Translations under genes and position numbers: made by a program | Shown here: positions 1-10,065 of the stretch, piece after piece | Position numbering within the stretch: the stretch's first letter is position 1 | Layout of the letters: each line of letters begins with the position of its first letter | Source: Doryteuthis pealeii | Taxonomy: Eukaryota; Mollusca; Cephalopoda; Myopsida; Loliginidae | Assembly: GCA_023376005.1 (NCBI GenBank) | Contig: CM042138.1 | Span: 93,112,192 to 93,176,191, forward strand | DNA: 64,000 bases | Direction: 5' to 3' | Notes under the pieces: model-generated | What the model was told of the DNA's origin: nothing | The model's input: the letters and a program-made list of their open reading frames with translations, nothing else | Database searches by the model: none

Positions 1-868
1 GTAAAAAAATAATAAATAATTCATTTTTTCGAGATTTCTATTTTTACTCATTTCGATAATTATTTAATTTATAAAAGAAAAAATTATACATCGATATTTT
101 TTCTGCTTAAAAAGTGGGGGACATTTTTAATCGAGTTTTTCTTCAAAAAGTATACTTTGATGTAATAAAATAAGGTTTGCATTGAATAGATATTTATTTT
201 AAGAATCTAAAAACATAACATTTTAAACTTATCATCATGCTTTTCATATTTTAAATGAATTTTATATATTAATATTTCATAGCAAAAATACTAAATTAAA
301 GTTTTGAAATAAAATAATTGATGCATTATAAAATTCATTAATTGATAAATCAATACTGAAAATTTCATTAAAATTGGATAATTACTTGATTTTTGGTATT
401 TGTTTTTACAATCGCGAATGTTACATTAAAATTGTAAACAAGCCAATAAAACCACTTAAAAAGAACCAAAAATGGCGTCGGCGAACAATATTGACCAAAA
501 CAAATCGTTTTAAATATATTAAAAATAAATTGCTAATGTAATGATATTTTTTTTTTTTTAATGATAGTCATTATGTTACTACTTATCGATTTAGACAAAT
601 TTGACCTTAATAATAGATTTAATTATTTTTAATTCGCTTTTAAAACTCGTAGCAGCCGATTCTTTTTGGTATACCTAGTGTATATCTATCCCAATTCAAA
701 AATAGTGATTCTGATAACGAAATTAGGACCATGCAATTGCGCGAAGAGATATCAGTATATACCAAGCAACATTACTCTTGAGAATTAAAGGACAGAATCA
801 ACATGAGATAAATCCAACCTTACATGCTTAATCATTGGATTTAAACTTGTACAATTATAGATTCATGT
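1..868. other. AT-rich non-coding DNA
   Basis: Very AT-rich sequence with homopolymer T runs and stops in every frame. No recognisable gene, repeat family or RNA was seen. Confidence 0.6.
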
Positions 869-1227
869 ATGAGTTCCACATATCTTTTGAATGAAGTGTC
901 ATATATATACACATATATCCACATACATAAACCCATATGTATACATAAAAATCGAAAAAGCGTAAGAACACACATTTTTATATATATACCTACATGCATA
1001 TCCTCCTACACACATATATACATACATACACATATAGATACATATAATACCAACCTTACAAGGAAATACTTTGAGTCTTTGTTTATAATGATTGATCTAC
1101 GTTACATAATTTAAATGGGGACGCCAACGTTACGTGGCATTTTAAATCATATCATATTCGAATATTTGTGTATCAACGGAAGACTTCACACATGATAAAG
1201 AAAGGAGCATGAAATTATGTTTATCAA
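869..1227. repeat. Degenerate ACATATA-type low-complexity tract
   Basis: From about 895 to 1050 the sequence is an interrupted run of ACATATA/CATACA words, which gives an open frame rich in Tyr, Ile, His and Thr. That is a microsatellite signature and not a protein. The remainder is plain AT-rich DNA. Confidence 0.6.
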
Positions 1228-1641
1228 TAGTAACCGATCTGCAAGACTAGCTTGTTAATGCTTACACCATGATCAGACGCCACGAACCCAGCCTGTTTGC
1301 CACAGGTAGGATGTGACATAAGGCAGTAAGTATGGAGCTTCAAGTGAGGATCAAACTTGCTAATCACTAGTAATGGATCTGTGGGACTAGTCTGTTAGCC
1401 ATTACACGATGATGGTTGCCCTTTTCTAGCCAAACTGTTTGTCGTGGGTAGGATGTTACACAAGGTCACAAATTGAGGATTGCTATTAAGTAGCAATAGA
1501 TCTATGAGACTAACATGCTAACCATTACACCATGATTGGACACCCCACTATACCCCGCCAGTTCGCCACAGGTATGATGTGACATCAGATCACAAGTATG
1601 GGGCATCCAGCGATGATTGAACTTGCTATTCAGTAATGATA
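1228..1641 (-). mobile_element. tRNA-derived SINE cluster, four partial units
   Basis: Four head-to-tail units of one SINE lie on the minus strand: a head at 1228-1275, fuller units at about 1286-1415 and 1426-1536, and a unit at 1550-1641. Each full unit, read on the minus strand, has an A-box-like GTGTAATGGCTAA, then a B-box-like AGTTTGATCCTC, then a tail containing TGTCACATCCTACC. Related copies lie at 31.6-31.9 kb, 61.1 kb and 17.8-18.1 kb. The fourth unit loses its head exactly where element T begins, so T probably inserted into it. Confidence 0.65.
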
Positions 1642-1745
1642 GTGTTACGATTTTTGTGGCCATTTTTAGGCTGCAGGTGAGAGCACTTTACAGTGGAGAT
1701 CCCTTTTGTTCCTTAGTGTTAGGTAGAATCCTTTTGTGGTATTGT
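1642..1745 (+). mobile_element. Element T fragment (TGTTACGA family)
   Basis: This is the 5' part of a family also seen at 22,675, at 56,532 and on the minus strand near 60,413. It starts TGTTACGATTTTTGTGGCC, continues with a GTGAGAGCACTTTACAGTGG block, and then has one unit of the 41-bp minisatellite (GTTCCTTAGTGTTAGGTAG). It is truncated after about 100 bp. The TG start is compatible with an LTR, but the class is not proven. Confidence 0.6.
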
Positions 1746-2556
1746 GGTATATGTAAACACGACACCACGTTTGAATTCAATGTCATCGTATGATGATGAC
1801 TTATTTTAAGGTAACACATAAACAAAGCGTGAGGTAACAGTGGCCTGAACATTGTGTTTATACATACCACAATAAAGATAAGGACAAAATTCTGAAATAA
1901 CAAAATTATTCAATTGAAAAAGGGCATATGTAAAGTAACTTTACTCACGATAATTGACGTTATTTATAGTGAGGTCGATTCTTCTCTCTTTGCGATTTCC
2001 GCTCCAAGCATCTTTGGTGGCTCCGTGTGCACAGAGGAATTAATAGGAGTTATTAAGACTTATTTATTGCCTTTGAGGTGTTTTACACGATTTGAATACA
2101 ATTTTATTTATTATTTTATTTGTTTTTGGTTGATTGTTGTTTGATTTTTTGATTTGTTGCTGTTCTTTTTTTTTCTTGGTCTTTTTTTGTTTTTAATGAT
2201 TTCTCAAGGCTTCGTTTTAAACGTATAAATAACACAATTTTGTTTCTGCTTCATACACATTAAGTGTTCGTGATTCATTTCGGAAAATCTTTTTGTCTAC
2301 ACCCTTGGGGAATATACAAATGGTTTATATGAAGTGTTGTTTTATCTTGTTTTAATTGAAACCCCAAAACTGCATTTCGTGACATAAAACAAAATAAAGA
2401 AGAAAATTAAATCCTTGAATGAATTAGAAACCATAAAAATGTCTCAGTAGAATCCTACAAAGAAATATCTTATTTATTTTTATCTTTTGATAAAGCACGG
2501 TCAGCTATTATTATAACATTACTCCTAGCGTGTTAATCACACGAGTTTGAACTGTT
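1746..2556. other. Non-coding; small repeat tail at 1830-1905
   Basis: Positions 1830-1905 resemble the 3' part of the block at 50.4 kb (a GGCCTGAACATTGTG-like word followed by CAATAAAGATAAGGAC). The rest is AT-rich with T runs and shows no recognisable gene. Confidence 0.45.
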
Positions 2557-2835
2557 TGGCTGGTTGGTTGTTTTTTACGGTATGTCAACCCTCGTTTGGT
2601 TATTTTATGCCGAAGCCGTTTTGTTTTCATTCTTGATGGTATTCACTTTTTAAAAACTTTTTATCCCATTTAACCCATAGGTATGACCCTAACAAGTACT
2701 ACCACTCCTGGTCAGAGTGGACCTGGAAGCAATGGTGATAAAGGGGTGCTCCACATTCCCCCAGACTCATCACATATATAATAAAAAGTGTTTGGGTTGC
2801 CATAAGGGCAATAGGGTTAGAGAAATCACATGGTG
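2557..2835 (-). mobile_element. Family A repeat, 3' portion
   Basis: Read on the minus strand, the copy ends with the family A 3' terminus (GGCATAAAATGACCC-like, then TTGACATGCCGTAAAA) and a CCAACCAACC tail, which appears here as GGTTGGTTG at 2557. It also holds the conserved GTAGTACCTGTTAGGGT-like block. The copy is 5' truncated at about 2835. Confidence 0.7.
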
Positions 2836-2849
2836 TGGTTAACAGTAAA

Positions 2850-2976
2850 TAAATTTAAATTCAAATCTGTTTATCTGCATTCTTATTTAGTTTCATTCGT
2901 CTTTCTAATTTAATATAATATCTTATTACATTAAAACTTAAATACTTGCACCTGGAGGGTGCATATATTTGCTAGT
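2850..2976 (+). mobile_element. H1 element 3' end (Helentron-like)
   Basis: This is the terminal 125 bp of family H1. It has a conserved block (CATTCTTATTTAGTTTCATT), then a short hairpin at 2950-2961 (ACCT/AGGGT arms), then ATATATTTGCTAGT. The same hairpin plus CTAGT terminus recurs at 29.6 and 49.5 kb. A hairpin a few bases from the 3' end with no terminal inverted repeat is typical of Helitron/Helentron elements. Confidence 0.6.
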
Positions 2977-3264
2977 AATAATAATCATATACTTATCTTC
3001 TTACTGTTCAACAATTCTATTTGCTGGATCTGGTTGGGTCTAAGCTATTCTGACTCGGGATACTTGGTCTATCTGTGTCCGTTGGTGATCTGTTGTTGGA
3101 CTGGGTGGCATTCTCGCTATTTAAGTCTAGAACAACTTGGGAGTCCCTTGAGGATACCTTGTCCTGTGCTGTTCATAGTTTTTTTAATAAAAAAAGACTT
3201 TCTTGTTTTTTTCAGAGGTCATATTTTATTTTATCCCAAGTTAAATGCCTTGGAGAATAGAGAC

Positions 3265-3475
3265 CCATCTTACTTTTGTTCTCTTCAAAACCTCATCCCA
3301 AAATCATCACTCTCTCTTTCTCTCGCTCTCCTTCTCGCCTTCTGCTGACCAATCAGAAATAGACAAATAGCCTTTCATACATCATTCCAAAAATGGTAGT
3401 AACTTTCCACCCTTATCTACAATTTTTGTTGTTTTTTTTTTTGGGGGGGGGTTCGTCTCATTATATTACACATAT
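3265..3475 (+). repeat. Upstream copy of a diverged direct repeat
   Basis: This matches 4230-4465. Both contain a CT-rich run, then GACCAATCAGAAAT, GCCTTTCATACATCATTCC and TCTCATTATATTACA. The downstream copy has a greatly expanded CT array. The two copies flank about 750 bp and could be remains of two LTRs, but no coding domain supports that. Confidence 0.55.
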
Positions 3476-3540
3476 GTTATATATTGTACAAACGGAAATA
3501 TGAATTTCTGGTTTATATTAAACAAAGAAGTTTTTACAAC

Positions 3541-3892
3541 TGCCCGTTATCAGATCAGGAGATAAAAATACATGGGTGTAGCTAGGAAGATAAAAGAACT
3601 GAGGGCTTCAGACAGGTCAGTCGTCAGAGTCCCGGAGGCAGTCACGCGAGGAGAGAGTGAGGGATCGGAGTCAGTAGTCGGCCGAGCGGGACCTCGGTGT
3701 CGGAAAAGCTAGCGTTAATATTTACCAACTGAAAAAGCTTGTCGCCCAGAAATTTAATCGAAGGACTGAAAGTCTAAAGACTGAATATATTAATTAAACT
3801 GACCCTCTCTCTCGAAGTTAAGAAGCTTGAATTTATTTCAATAAACTTCTGGAGGATAACTTTGTGTTATTGTCATCCCTTACAACGAAGAT
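3541..3892 (+). mobile_element. LTR-like block (possible R-U5)
   Basis: GC-richer than its surroundings. It contains TTCAATAAACTTCTGG, which includes a polyadenylation-type AATAAA, then a GT-rich stretch and TCATCCCTTACA. The word TCATCCCTTACA recurs at 4467-4478 directly after the downstream direct repeat, so 3265-3892 may be one LTR and 4230-4478 a second, internally deleted one. No primer-binding site or pol sequence was recognised. Confidence 0.3.
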
Positions 3893-4229
3893 AAAACTAT
3901 TGCAATTTAGTACAGTGACGACGCGCTATGCAACACATAGACTTGTAAATTCTTTTAACTCAATTTCTTGGCAATTTATGACAGTCACATATCAGGTTTA
4001 TCTGGGTCACATTGATTTGATTGGACAATTAACGAGTTAGTCTCGCAGATAATCATTACTTGGTTGTAGGTTCACCCATTAATGGATATTGTAAACTTAT
4101 AATATAAAAACTAAGTCACACTTAATAAATACAACTTGGCCTGATACACGTTACGACCAATAACCGAAACAAAATATAGGAAAGTTTGAAACGACATTCT
4201 CACTTTTTGAGTGGAACAACTTGGCAATC

Positions 4230-4266
4230 TCTATTCCCTTAAAAAACCTCAACCTAGACTCACAAC

Positions 4267-4343
<77 letters not shown>

Positions 4344-4465
4344 TCGCCTTGTGCAGACCAATCAGAAATCGACCGGTAGCCTTTCATACATCATTCCAAA
4401 AATTATTATAACTTTTCTCTATTATCTACATTTTTGGATTTTCTATCTCATTATATTACATAATC
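4230..4465 (+). repeat. Downstream copy of the diverged direct repeat
   Basis: Partner of 3265-3475 (GACCAATCAGAAAT, CCTTTCATACATCATTCC and ATTATATTACA are shared). It is interrupted by a long CT array. Confidence 0.55.
4269..4341 (+). repeat. (CT)n microsatellite
   Basis: About 36 uninterrupted CT dinucleotides. They give long Leu-Ser or Arg-Glu frames on the two strands that are not proteins. The array expanded inside the direct repeat at 4230-4465. Confidence 0.95.
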
Positions 4466-4478
4466 ATCCCTTACAATT

Positions 4479-5456
4479 TACCGTTTGGCATAAAATAATC
4501 TAAACGGTTTGATGTGTGGTTAAAATCAACCAATATATCATTATTTTTAACGCCTGAATAATAATTTTAGTATCTTAGTGTAAATACCAGCACTAAAGTA
4601 GACGTCTTCAGCGTGGGCGAAATCATCCAAGAGGGTGGAGATTTGCGATTTAACAGGGTGGTAATTTGATATGAATTCTTCTTCTTTTTTTTTACATTTT
4701 ATCAGTTATTTCTTTTTCTAAATTCTTTACTGAAGAAATATTTTCAAATTTCAAATTGACAGTGGTAGTTGGCCCCTGGCATGTTGTAATCTTTCTAAAT
4801 TATATCAAAGTGGGTGGTGAGAAAAATGTTGAAGACCCCCTGGTTAGGCAAGACGTTTGCAAAAATACTTTATATGTATGTTATTTCCACGTTAAAAAGT
4901 TTTGCTTTTTTTTTTTTCAATTCATACTTCATAATAACAAATCTTAAATGCTGAACAGGGAAATACAAAATTAGTTTAATTTTCTAATGACTAGAATTTA
5001 TTTTATTTTAAAAAAAAAAATGAGGCAGTTTTAAAAATATATGTGAAGGGTAATCATTTCCTATTCACAATCCCATTCGAAAGAATTGAAAATGCTTTTC
5101 CCAAAAAGAATGGCAAAGGAAATTCTTTGAAAGAGCAATTTGGTTGGAAGTCCTTGAACTAATCTAGTGGAGTAGGTTTAAATAATATGGTGGGATAAAC
5201 CTAAGAAGTTTGGTGTAGAGAATAGTGGAAAGATTTTTGGATGACACAGCACAAGGCTATTTGTCAATTTATTATTGGTCGACACGTGCTAAGTGGTGAA
5301 GAGTGGAAGAGAGGTAGTGAGAGGAGAGAATGAGAGTTATTTTTGGAATCTGTATATATGTATAAATAGATGACGCGATTAAAAATGTAAAAAAAATGTA
5401 AATTATTTCGGATCCACAACCAAAAAGAAAAAACAATATTGAAAATGTGACTACTA
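4479..5456. other. Non-coding, nothing recognised
   Basis: AT-rich single-copy-looking sequence with T and A runs. No transposon end, RNA or coding signal was identified. Confidence 0.5.
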
Positions 5457-5600
5457 GTCAAGTCACACTAGAAGCACCGAAGTTAAGTGGTGATGAGATT
5501 GTTCAGATCTAAAAAGGGTGACCTTTAAAACCTCTGTCGATAGGGGTAGAATATGCTGACTGGATTACCTGCAGAGGGGTAAGACCACCTCAAAAGGAAG
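5457..5600 (+). mobile_element. 5S-like head joined to family A 5' sequence
   Basis: Positions 5473-5523 (GAAGTTAAG, GATGAGATTGTTCAG and GGGTGACC) match the internal-promoter half of 5S rRNA in order. They are followed at about 5530-5590 by the family A 5' block (CTGTCGATAGGGG, then CTGCAGAGGGGTAAGACC). This suggests that 5S-headed and family A elements recombine or share parts. Confidence 0.5.
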
Positions 5601-5699
5601 TCCTAGGTATGACACAAAACTGCAACTGATAAGAACCAGTTCTGAGTTTTGTTTTATTTTCAAATCCACTCGGAACTGGAGTAGTAGTATCTCATAGAG

Positions 5700-6125
5700 C
5701 TGTTTGGTTGGTTGGATTTTGCGGCATGTCAACTCTTGTTGGGTTATTTCATGCCGAAGACGTTTTGTTTTGTTCTTGATGGATACTCAATTTTTTAAAC
5801 TTAATTTTTTTAACAATTTTTTAACTCATTCTATTCTATCTAACCCATAGACAGGTACTACCACCCAGTATTGAGTGGAATTTGGAATAATAGCGATGAA
5901 GGGGCACTCCACACAACCCACAGTTCCAGTACTGGAACCACACCATCAGATAGAGTTTAACGTTATATCTAGGACAATAAGACCCTCAGCCTTCTAGCAC
6001 TTATATGATAAAAAATGTTGTGGCTTTCCATAAGAGAAATTGGATTTGATTGGATTGATCGGAGGTGGCTTCTCTGACCGCCCATCTAGCCTAAGTAAGT
6101 ACCAAAGCAGAGTGGTAAATAAAAG
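5700..6125 (-). mobile_element. Family A repeat
   Basis: This is a minus-oriented copy. The (CCAA)n tail appears as GGTTGGTTGG at 5704, then the CGGCATGTCAAC terminus, the CAGGTACTACCACC block, CACCATCAGATAGAG, and CTTCTAGCAC with ATGATAAAAA. It reaches the GACCGCCCATCTAGCC block near 6090. Confidence 0.75.
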
Positions 6126-6175
6126 CAGCAAAAAGGTTCCTTCTTTTGTAAAGACAAGAATATCCAGGTTTGGTT

Positions 6176-6475
6176 TGGTCTGGTTTGGTTTGTTTAATGG
6201 TATAATAACCCTGTGGTGTATTTAATGCCATAACTGATAGAGTGTGAGGTAAAAGTTGGTATTCAAGTTTCCTTTACAGGTGTATTTTATTTTGTCCTTT
6301 TTTAGAGAAATAAGCATCACCGGTCGCCACCCAGTGTTAACAGGTGGCCTCATTGGGGTGGTGGGATTGGAGTGTTGCATGCCATAGACTGCTCAGCCAC
6401 CATCTCTTAGGGTCTGTGGAGTGCATGGTGTTTACTGTTTTGGGTTTAAAAAGTAGCTTGTTATTCCTGGTGTGT
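6176..6475 (-). mobile_element. Second, rearranged family A fragment
   Basis: A separate degenerate 3' end lies at 6176-6235 (GGTATAATAACCCTG, TTTAATGCC). The 5' portion of family A follows at 6310-6425 (GTTAACAGGTGGCCTCATTGG, GGAGTGTTGCATGCCATAGA). Most of the middle is deleted and the block order is scrambled. Confidence 0.55.
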
Positions 6476-7294
6476 GTCCCTAGGGTTTGCTTTTAACACC
6501 ATCTTATTTGGTGATCGCGCTGAGAAAGGAATTTAAGAAAAGAAAAAGGAAGTGACAAAGACGAAAGGTAGTTTTATGATTTGGGCTTTATTCTCGGATC
6601 ATAGCCAACACGTGGTAAGGAAATTGCTTCCTGACTAGTAATCGTGTCTCGACCCATAAAAGGCCGAGAGATTATCTTGGGAGTCAGAAGTAGGTCATTT
6701 TTCTGTGTCTGTTCGGAGGGTTCTTCCGGCGTGAAGGCTCATGGGAATTTGTTTGTTTTTTTTTAATTTTAATTTCATTTTAATCCCCACAATTATTCTT
6801 ATTTGTTAGGACCATATACGAAAAAAGACTCCTCCTAAGAAAAAATTACACAAAAAATGTTCATATGAATTCACAATAAACGCAATTCCGAAACATTTCG
6901 ATATAAAACAACCCTAGAAGGGTTAACCTGCCGTTAAAATCAATAATTCAAGCAATCAAGTGAAAATGCGTTGCCTTGCGAGAATCGCACGGGTGTCTCT
7001 TTGAATAATCCATTCCATATTTCGGATGCCGTTTCCAAGGCTACCAGTTGTGGCGGAAGAGGTAGGCTGTTCGATGACCTCGGCCACTGAGTGTTTCATT
7101 TACAATAAATACACAAGTAAATATATCCGAAAGCGACCAGTATCTATCCAGTTTACGATAATAAGCTTGCCTAGCGACAACGCTTGGATCTGTCAGTGAT
7201 TTAATCAATTTAACCACAGGGATGATATTTCTGCATGTAGCAGCCAAAGATACTTACCACCTCGGAATGGAAAAAATCTATTATACATCCGCTA
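6476..7294. other. Non-coding; unrecognised 68-codon frame on minus strand
   Basis: A minus-strand frame at 7041-7247 lacks microsatellite bias but has no recognisable domain, splice context or neighbour. A SINE begins at 7295. The rest of the stretch shows nothing identifiable. Confidence 0.4.
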
Positions 7295-7566
7295 TATTCA
7301 TTGGCGTATTATCGGTATCTTCCAGACAGCACGGGAGTCTATCCCCTTTTCCCTAGCGATAGACAAAGGAGATTGTTTTTTGCGTCTGAGGTGGAGCGCC
7401 ACACCTACCTTTAGCTCCCCACTTTACTGCGCGGATCCAAGCTATTCAAGTTATCCTACTGAGTTGGAGTTGGTGAGGGCCGGTTCAAACCTTGAACCTT
7501 GTGGTTCCAAGGCTGAGGCTCCACCAATTGAACTAAACCTGACCCTGAGTGAGCTAAACCGGTCCC
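7295..7566 (-). mobile_element. tRNA-derived SINE (second tRNA family)
   Basis: Read on the minus strand, the head is a full tRNA-like shape: GGTTTAGTTCAATTGGTGGAG (D arm, A box), an anticodon-arm-like CCTTGGAACCACAAGG, and AGGTTTGAACCGG (T arm, perfect B box). A conserved body follows (GGGGATAGACTCCC). A diverged copy lies at 46,180-46,380. The head is fused to repeat body and mutated, so this is a SINE and not a working tRNA gene. Confidence 0.65.
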
Positions 7567-7833
7567 TGACAATCCTAATAACATTTCGTAAATACTTATC
7601 TCAAACATATCTATTTGACTTAAACGCTAACAGATACTACATTCTGATTGATTGAGTTTAATGGTATGTTAACCCATCTTAGATCATTCTATGTTGAGAT
7701 GTTAGGGAATCGCGTTCATTGTACTTTCTTATTTACAATTATTTTGTGTCTATAACACTTGCATAAAAACAATCTACAATATCAATAAGTTATAAATCGT
7801 TGCATTATCATTGAAAACAATTAAGGTACGATG

Positions 7834-8265
7834 CTTTTATTGGTAATTATGAACTATAGTTGACCAAATTCCGAGCATAAAATTGTGCGTGTGCATTATC
7901 TCCCTTAACAAATTTGCTTGTATAGTTTTTCTTATGAGATTTTCTTAAACAATTGAATGAATAAAATACATTTCATTCTTATCGATACATTTTTGTTTGT
8001 TCGTTTGAGAAATAAAAAAAATATTTCTCAAACAAACAACTGTCTTATCAACACATTTTTGATTGTTTGAGAAATAAATAATTTATTTCTCAAACAAACA
8101 AACAAAAATGTGTCGATAAGAATGAAATGTATTTTTATTCATTCAATTGTTTAAGAAAATCTCATGAGAAAAACTATACAAGCAAATTTGTTAAGGGAGA
8201 TAATGCACACGCACAATTTTATGCTAGGAATTTGAACAACTAAAGTTCATAATTACCCTTTTATT
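7834..8265. mobile_element. Long foldback (inverted repeat) element
   Basis: The outer arms at about 7834-8010 and 8090-8265 are nearly perfect reverse complements, from AATTATGAAC on the left to GTTCATAATT on the right. They share a TTATCTCCCTTAACAAATTTG-type core. The centre holds two smaller hairpins built from TTTGAGAAATAAA / TTTATTTCTCAAA. There is no coding capacity. This is typical of foldback or MITE DNA elements. Confidence 0.75.
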
Positions 8266-8274
8266 ATCACTGTC

Positions 8275-8520
8275 GCATGATAGTTGTTATATTTGCTTAT
8301 AAGTCTTATTATAATTCTAGGGTTTGTATTAATTGATTTTTTCTGACTGTTGTCGTCATCTTTATTGTTATATATACAACATTTCGGCCAAGGAATTCCT
8401 CCTGACTTCTTCAGGTTTTTCTTATTGAACCCGGGAACTTTCTTGTCGACCTCGGAAGACTTCATGTCGTAATCGAGAGCCTTCAAGGAACTTCGGACAC
8501 AACCCTGCATTCAATCCACC
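8275..8520 (-). mobile_element. Interspersed repeat with VPxxDK-type minisatellite
   Basis: Read on the minus strand it has GACAAGAAAGTTCCCGGG-type words, then CCTGAAGAAGTCAGG, GGCCGAAATGTTGTA and AACAATAAAGATGACGAC. This is the same order as at 50.28-50.47 kb and 55.12-55.24 kb. It probably belongs to an H2-associated family. Confidence 0.5.
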
Positions 8521-8579
8521 AGCGTAGACTTTTCCCATTCCATTAACCATCACCGGGTACAAGTGTTAAGCTTTGTTAA

Positions 8580-8724
8580 GTGTTCTATGTGAGATAGGGG
8601 TAGGTGGCTGTACAGCTGTTTCTTGTGTGGTGCTGTTTCCACAATTTGTTCAAGACCGCATGCAGAATTCTTGTGAAGCTCCCATCTAGCTTATTCTCAA
8701 GGCGCCTTGTTAGGGTCCAAGACG
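8580..8724 (-). mobile_element. LINE reverse-transcriptase C-terminal fragment (inverted piece)
   Basis: The minus strand encodes WTLTRRLENKLDGSF, AVLNKLWKQH and related words. These are the region after the catalytic RT domain of an AP-endonuclease-type non-LTR retrotransposon, as also seen at 17.3 kb. One A is missing after the KQHHTR codons relative to the 17.3-kb copy, which breaks the frame. The continuation of the same protein lies immediately adjacent on the opposite strand (8725-8945), so the element is internally inverted. Confidence 0.7.
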
Positions 8725-8945
8725 GACAATGCATGCTGTACACTGCTAGAGAATCAGGACGAACTCATAAGCGACGTTCTCCTGTGGAAGTCAACACATG
8801 GACATGCTAACGTGGGCCGGCTACCAAGGACCTATATTGGCCAACTCTGCGAGGCTACTGGACGCTGCACAGAGGACATGCCTGGGACAATGAATGATAG
8901 AGAAGGTTATCATGGATATCCGTGATAATTGTACGACATGATGAT
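8725..8945 (+). mobile_element. LINE C-terminal tail fragment
   Basis: The plus strand encodes DELISDVLLWKSTHGHANVG, RTYIGQLCEATGRC and MNDREG, the conserved extreme C-terminus of the same LINE family. A CGACATGATGATG 3' tail follows. A stop and a frameshift near 8745-8755 separate this piece from the usual upstream HAGHCWRSK-like motif. It sits head-to-head with the minus-strand piece at 8580-8724. Confidence 0.75.
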
Positions 8946-9000
8946 GTTGGTGATGAAGTGTTCTATAATGAATACAACTGTCAAAAACATCCAATGCTTT

Positions 9001-9165
9001 ATTGATTGATTGATTTGTTTAACGACATATCAATCCTTTTCGGGTCATTTGATGCCGGATCAAGTCCTCTTTATTATTTCATACATTACCTGCTTTTACT
9101 TAGATGGTCACCCATCTAAGAACAGGTTCATCGCTGCTTAAATTCGTTGAGTTCATGACTTGAAA
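9001..9165 (-). mobile_element. 5S rRNA-derived SINE
   Basis: On the minus strand, positions about 9160-9085 read AATTTAAGCAGCGATGAACC, then TTAGATGGGTGACCATC. This follows the 5S rRNA order of box A (TTAAGCAGCG), intermediate element and box C (TGGGTGACC). The 3' end is GATCCGGCATCAAATGACCC, then TTGATATGTCGTTAAAC and an (AATC)n tail. That 3' end is the same as the family A terminus. Confidence 0.65.
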
Positions 9166-9612
9166 TACTCCACTTTGACCCTATCTTGTGCTAGACGGGC
9201 GGTCGGAGAGGCTCCCTCCGATCAATCGGCTGGTCACGTCAAGCCCTAGCACCTATATGATTTTCCCAACCCTATTGCCCTTATGGCAAGCCCCAACCCC
9301 TTTTTATCATATGGGTGCTAGAAGGCGGTGGCTGCGGGTCTACATGTCCTGGGAATGACGTTAAACTCTATCTGATGGTGAGGTTCCAGTTTTGGAGGTT
9401 TGGGGAATGTGGAGCACCCCTTCATCACCATTGCTCCCTGGTCCACTCTGACCCGGAGTTGTAGTACCTGTTAGGGTCCCATCTATGGGTTAAATAGAAA
9501 AATGTATTTATAAAAAAATTGTATTATCCATTAAGAATTGATTTATTTCAAAACTTTATCGGCATTAAATGACCCACTGAGGTTGATATGCCGTAAAACA
9601 AAACAAACCAAA
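9166..9612 (+). mobile_element. Family A repeat, near-complete 3' two-thirds
   Basis: Plus-oriented copy with blocks in order: CTAGACGGGCGGTCGGAGAGG, CAATCGGCTGGTCACGTCAAG, CTAGCACCTATATGATT, TGCTAGAAGGCGGTGGC, AATGTGGAGCACCCCTTCATC, GTAGTACCTGTTAGGGTCCC, GGGTTAAATAGAAAAA and the terminal GTTGATATGCCGTAAAAC. It directly abuts the oppositely oriented 5S SINE. Confidence 0.8.
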
Positions 9613-10024
9613 CTAAATTCGTTGATCTAGCCATAACCAGTCCTTTCAACGTGACTTGACCGTAATCACCAAATGGTATACATTATCAAGCTTCATCTGA
9701 AAAATTCAGACATACAGTAGGTATTTACTAAACTTAATTAAATTGAAAAAGATCTTTGTGGAGGAAGGTACCAATGGAAGTGTCTCCAATCCCACGAGTG
9801 TCGGAAGTAACAGCTACTAGAAAACTACTAATACCACAAATCACACCAACACAAAAATTGGTCAGACGGGAAAGTATCAGGAAGAAGAAAAAAGTCAAAC
9901 GACTATGTTTCGAACGCAAAATGAGGAGGTAACGCAAAAGGTGAGCAAAGATTTAATGGGAAAATTAGCTCAGGGGGAGGTGTTGTAATGGAATATTCCA
10001 CACACTCTCTCAACCATGTGGCCT

Positions 10025-10026
<2 letters not shown>
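9613..10026. other. Non-coding spacer
   Basis: A-rich sequence with no recognised element. Minus-strand frames here carry no domain signal. Confidence 0.5.

Positions 10027-10062
<36 letters not shown>
10027..10062 (+). repeat. (TA)n tract forming a SINE tail
   Basis: About 18 TA dinucleotides directly abut the 3' end of the minus-strand SINE at 10,063. They are best read as that SINE's simple-repeat tail. Confidence 0.85.

Positions 10063-10065
<3 letters not shown>

Noticed and set aside
4151..4411. Arg-Glu and Leu-Ser repeat proteins
   Set aside because: Translations of a (CT)n array on the two strands.
7460..7550. Intact tRNA gene on the minus strand
   Set aside because: The shape is tRNA-like with good A and B boxes, but arms contain mismatches and it continues into a SINE body with a second copy at 46.2 kb.
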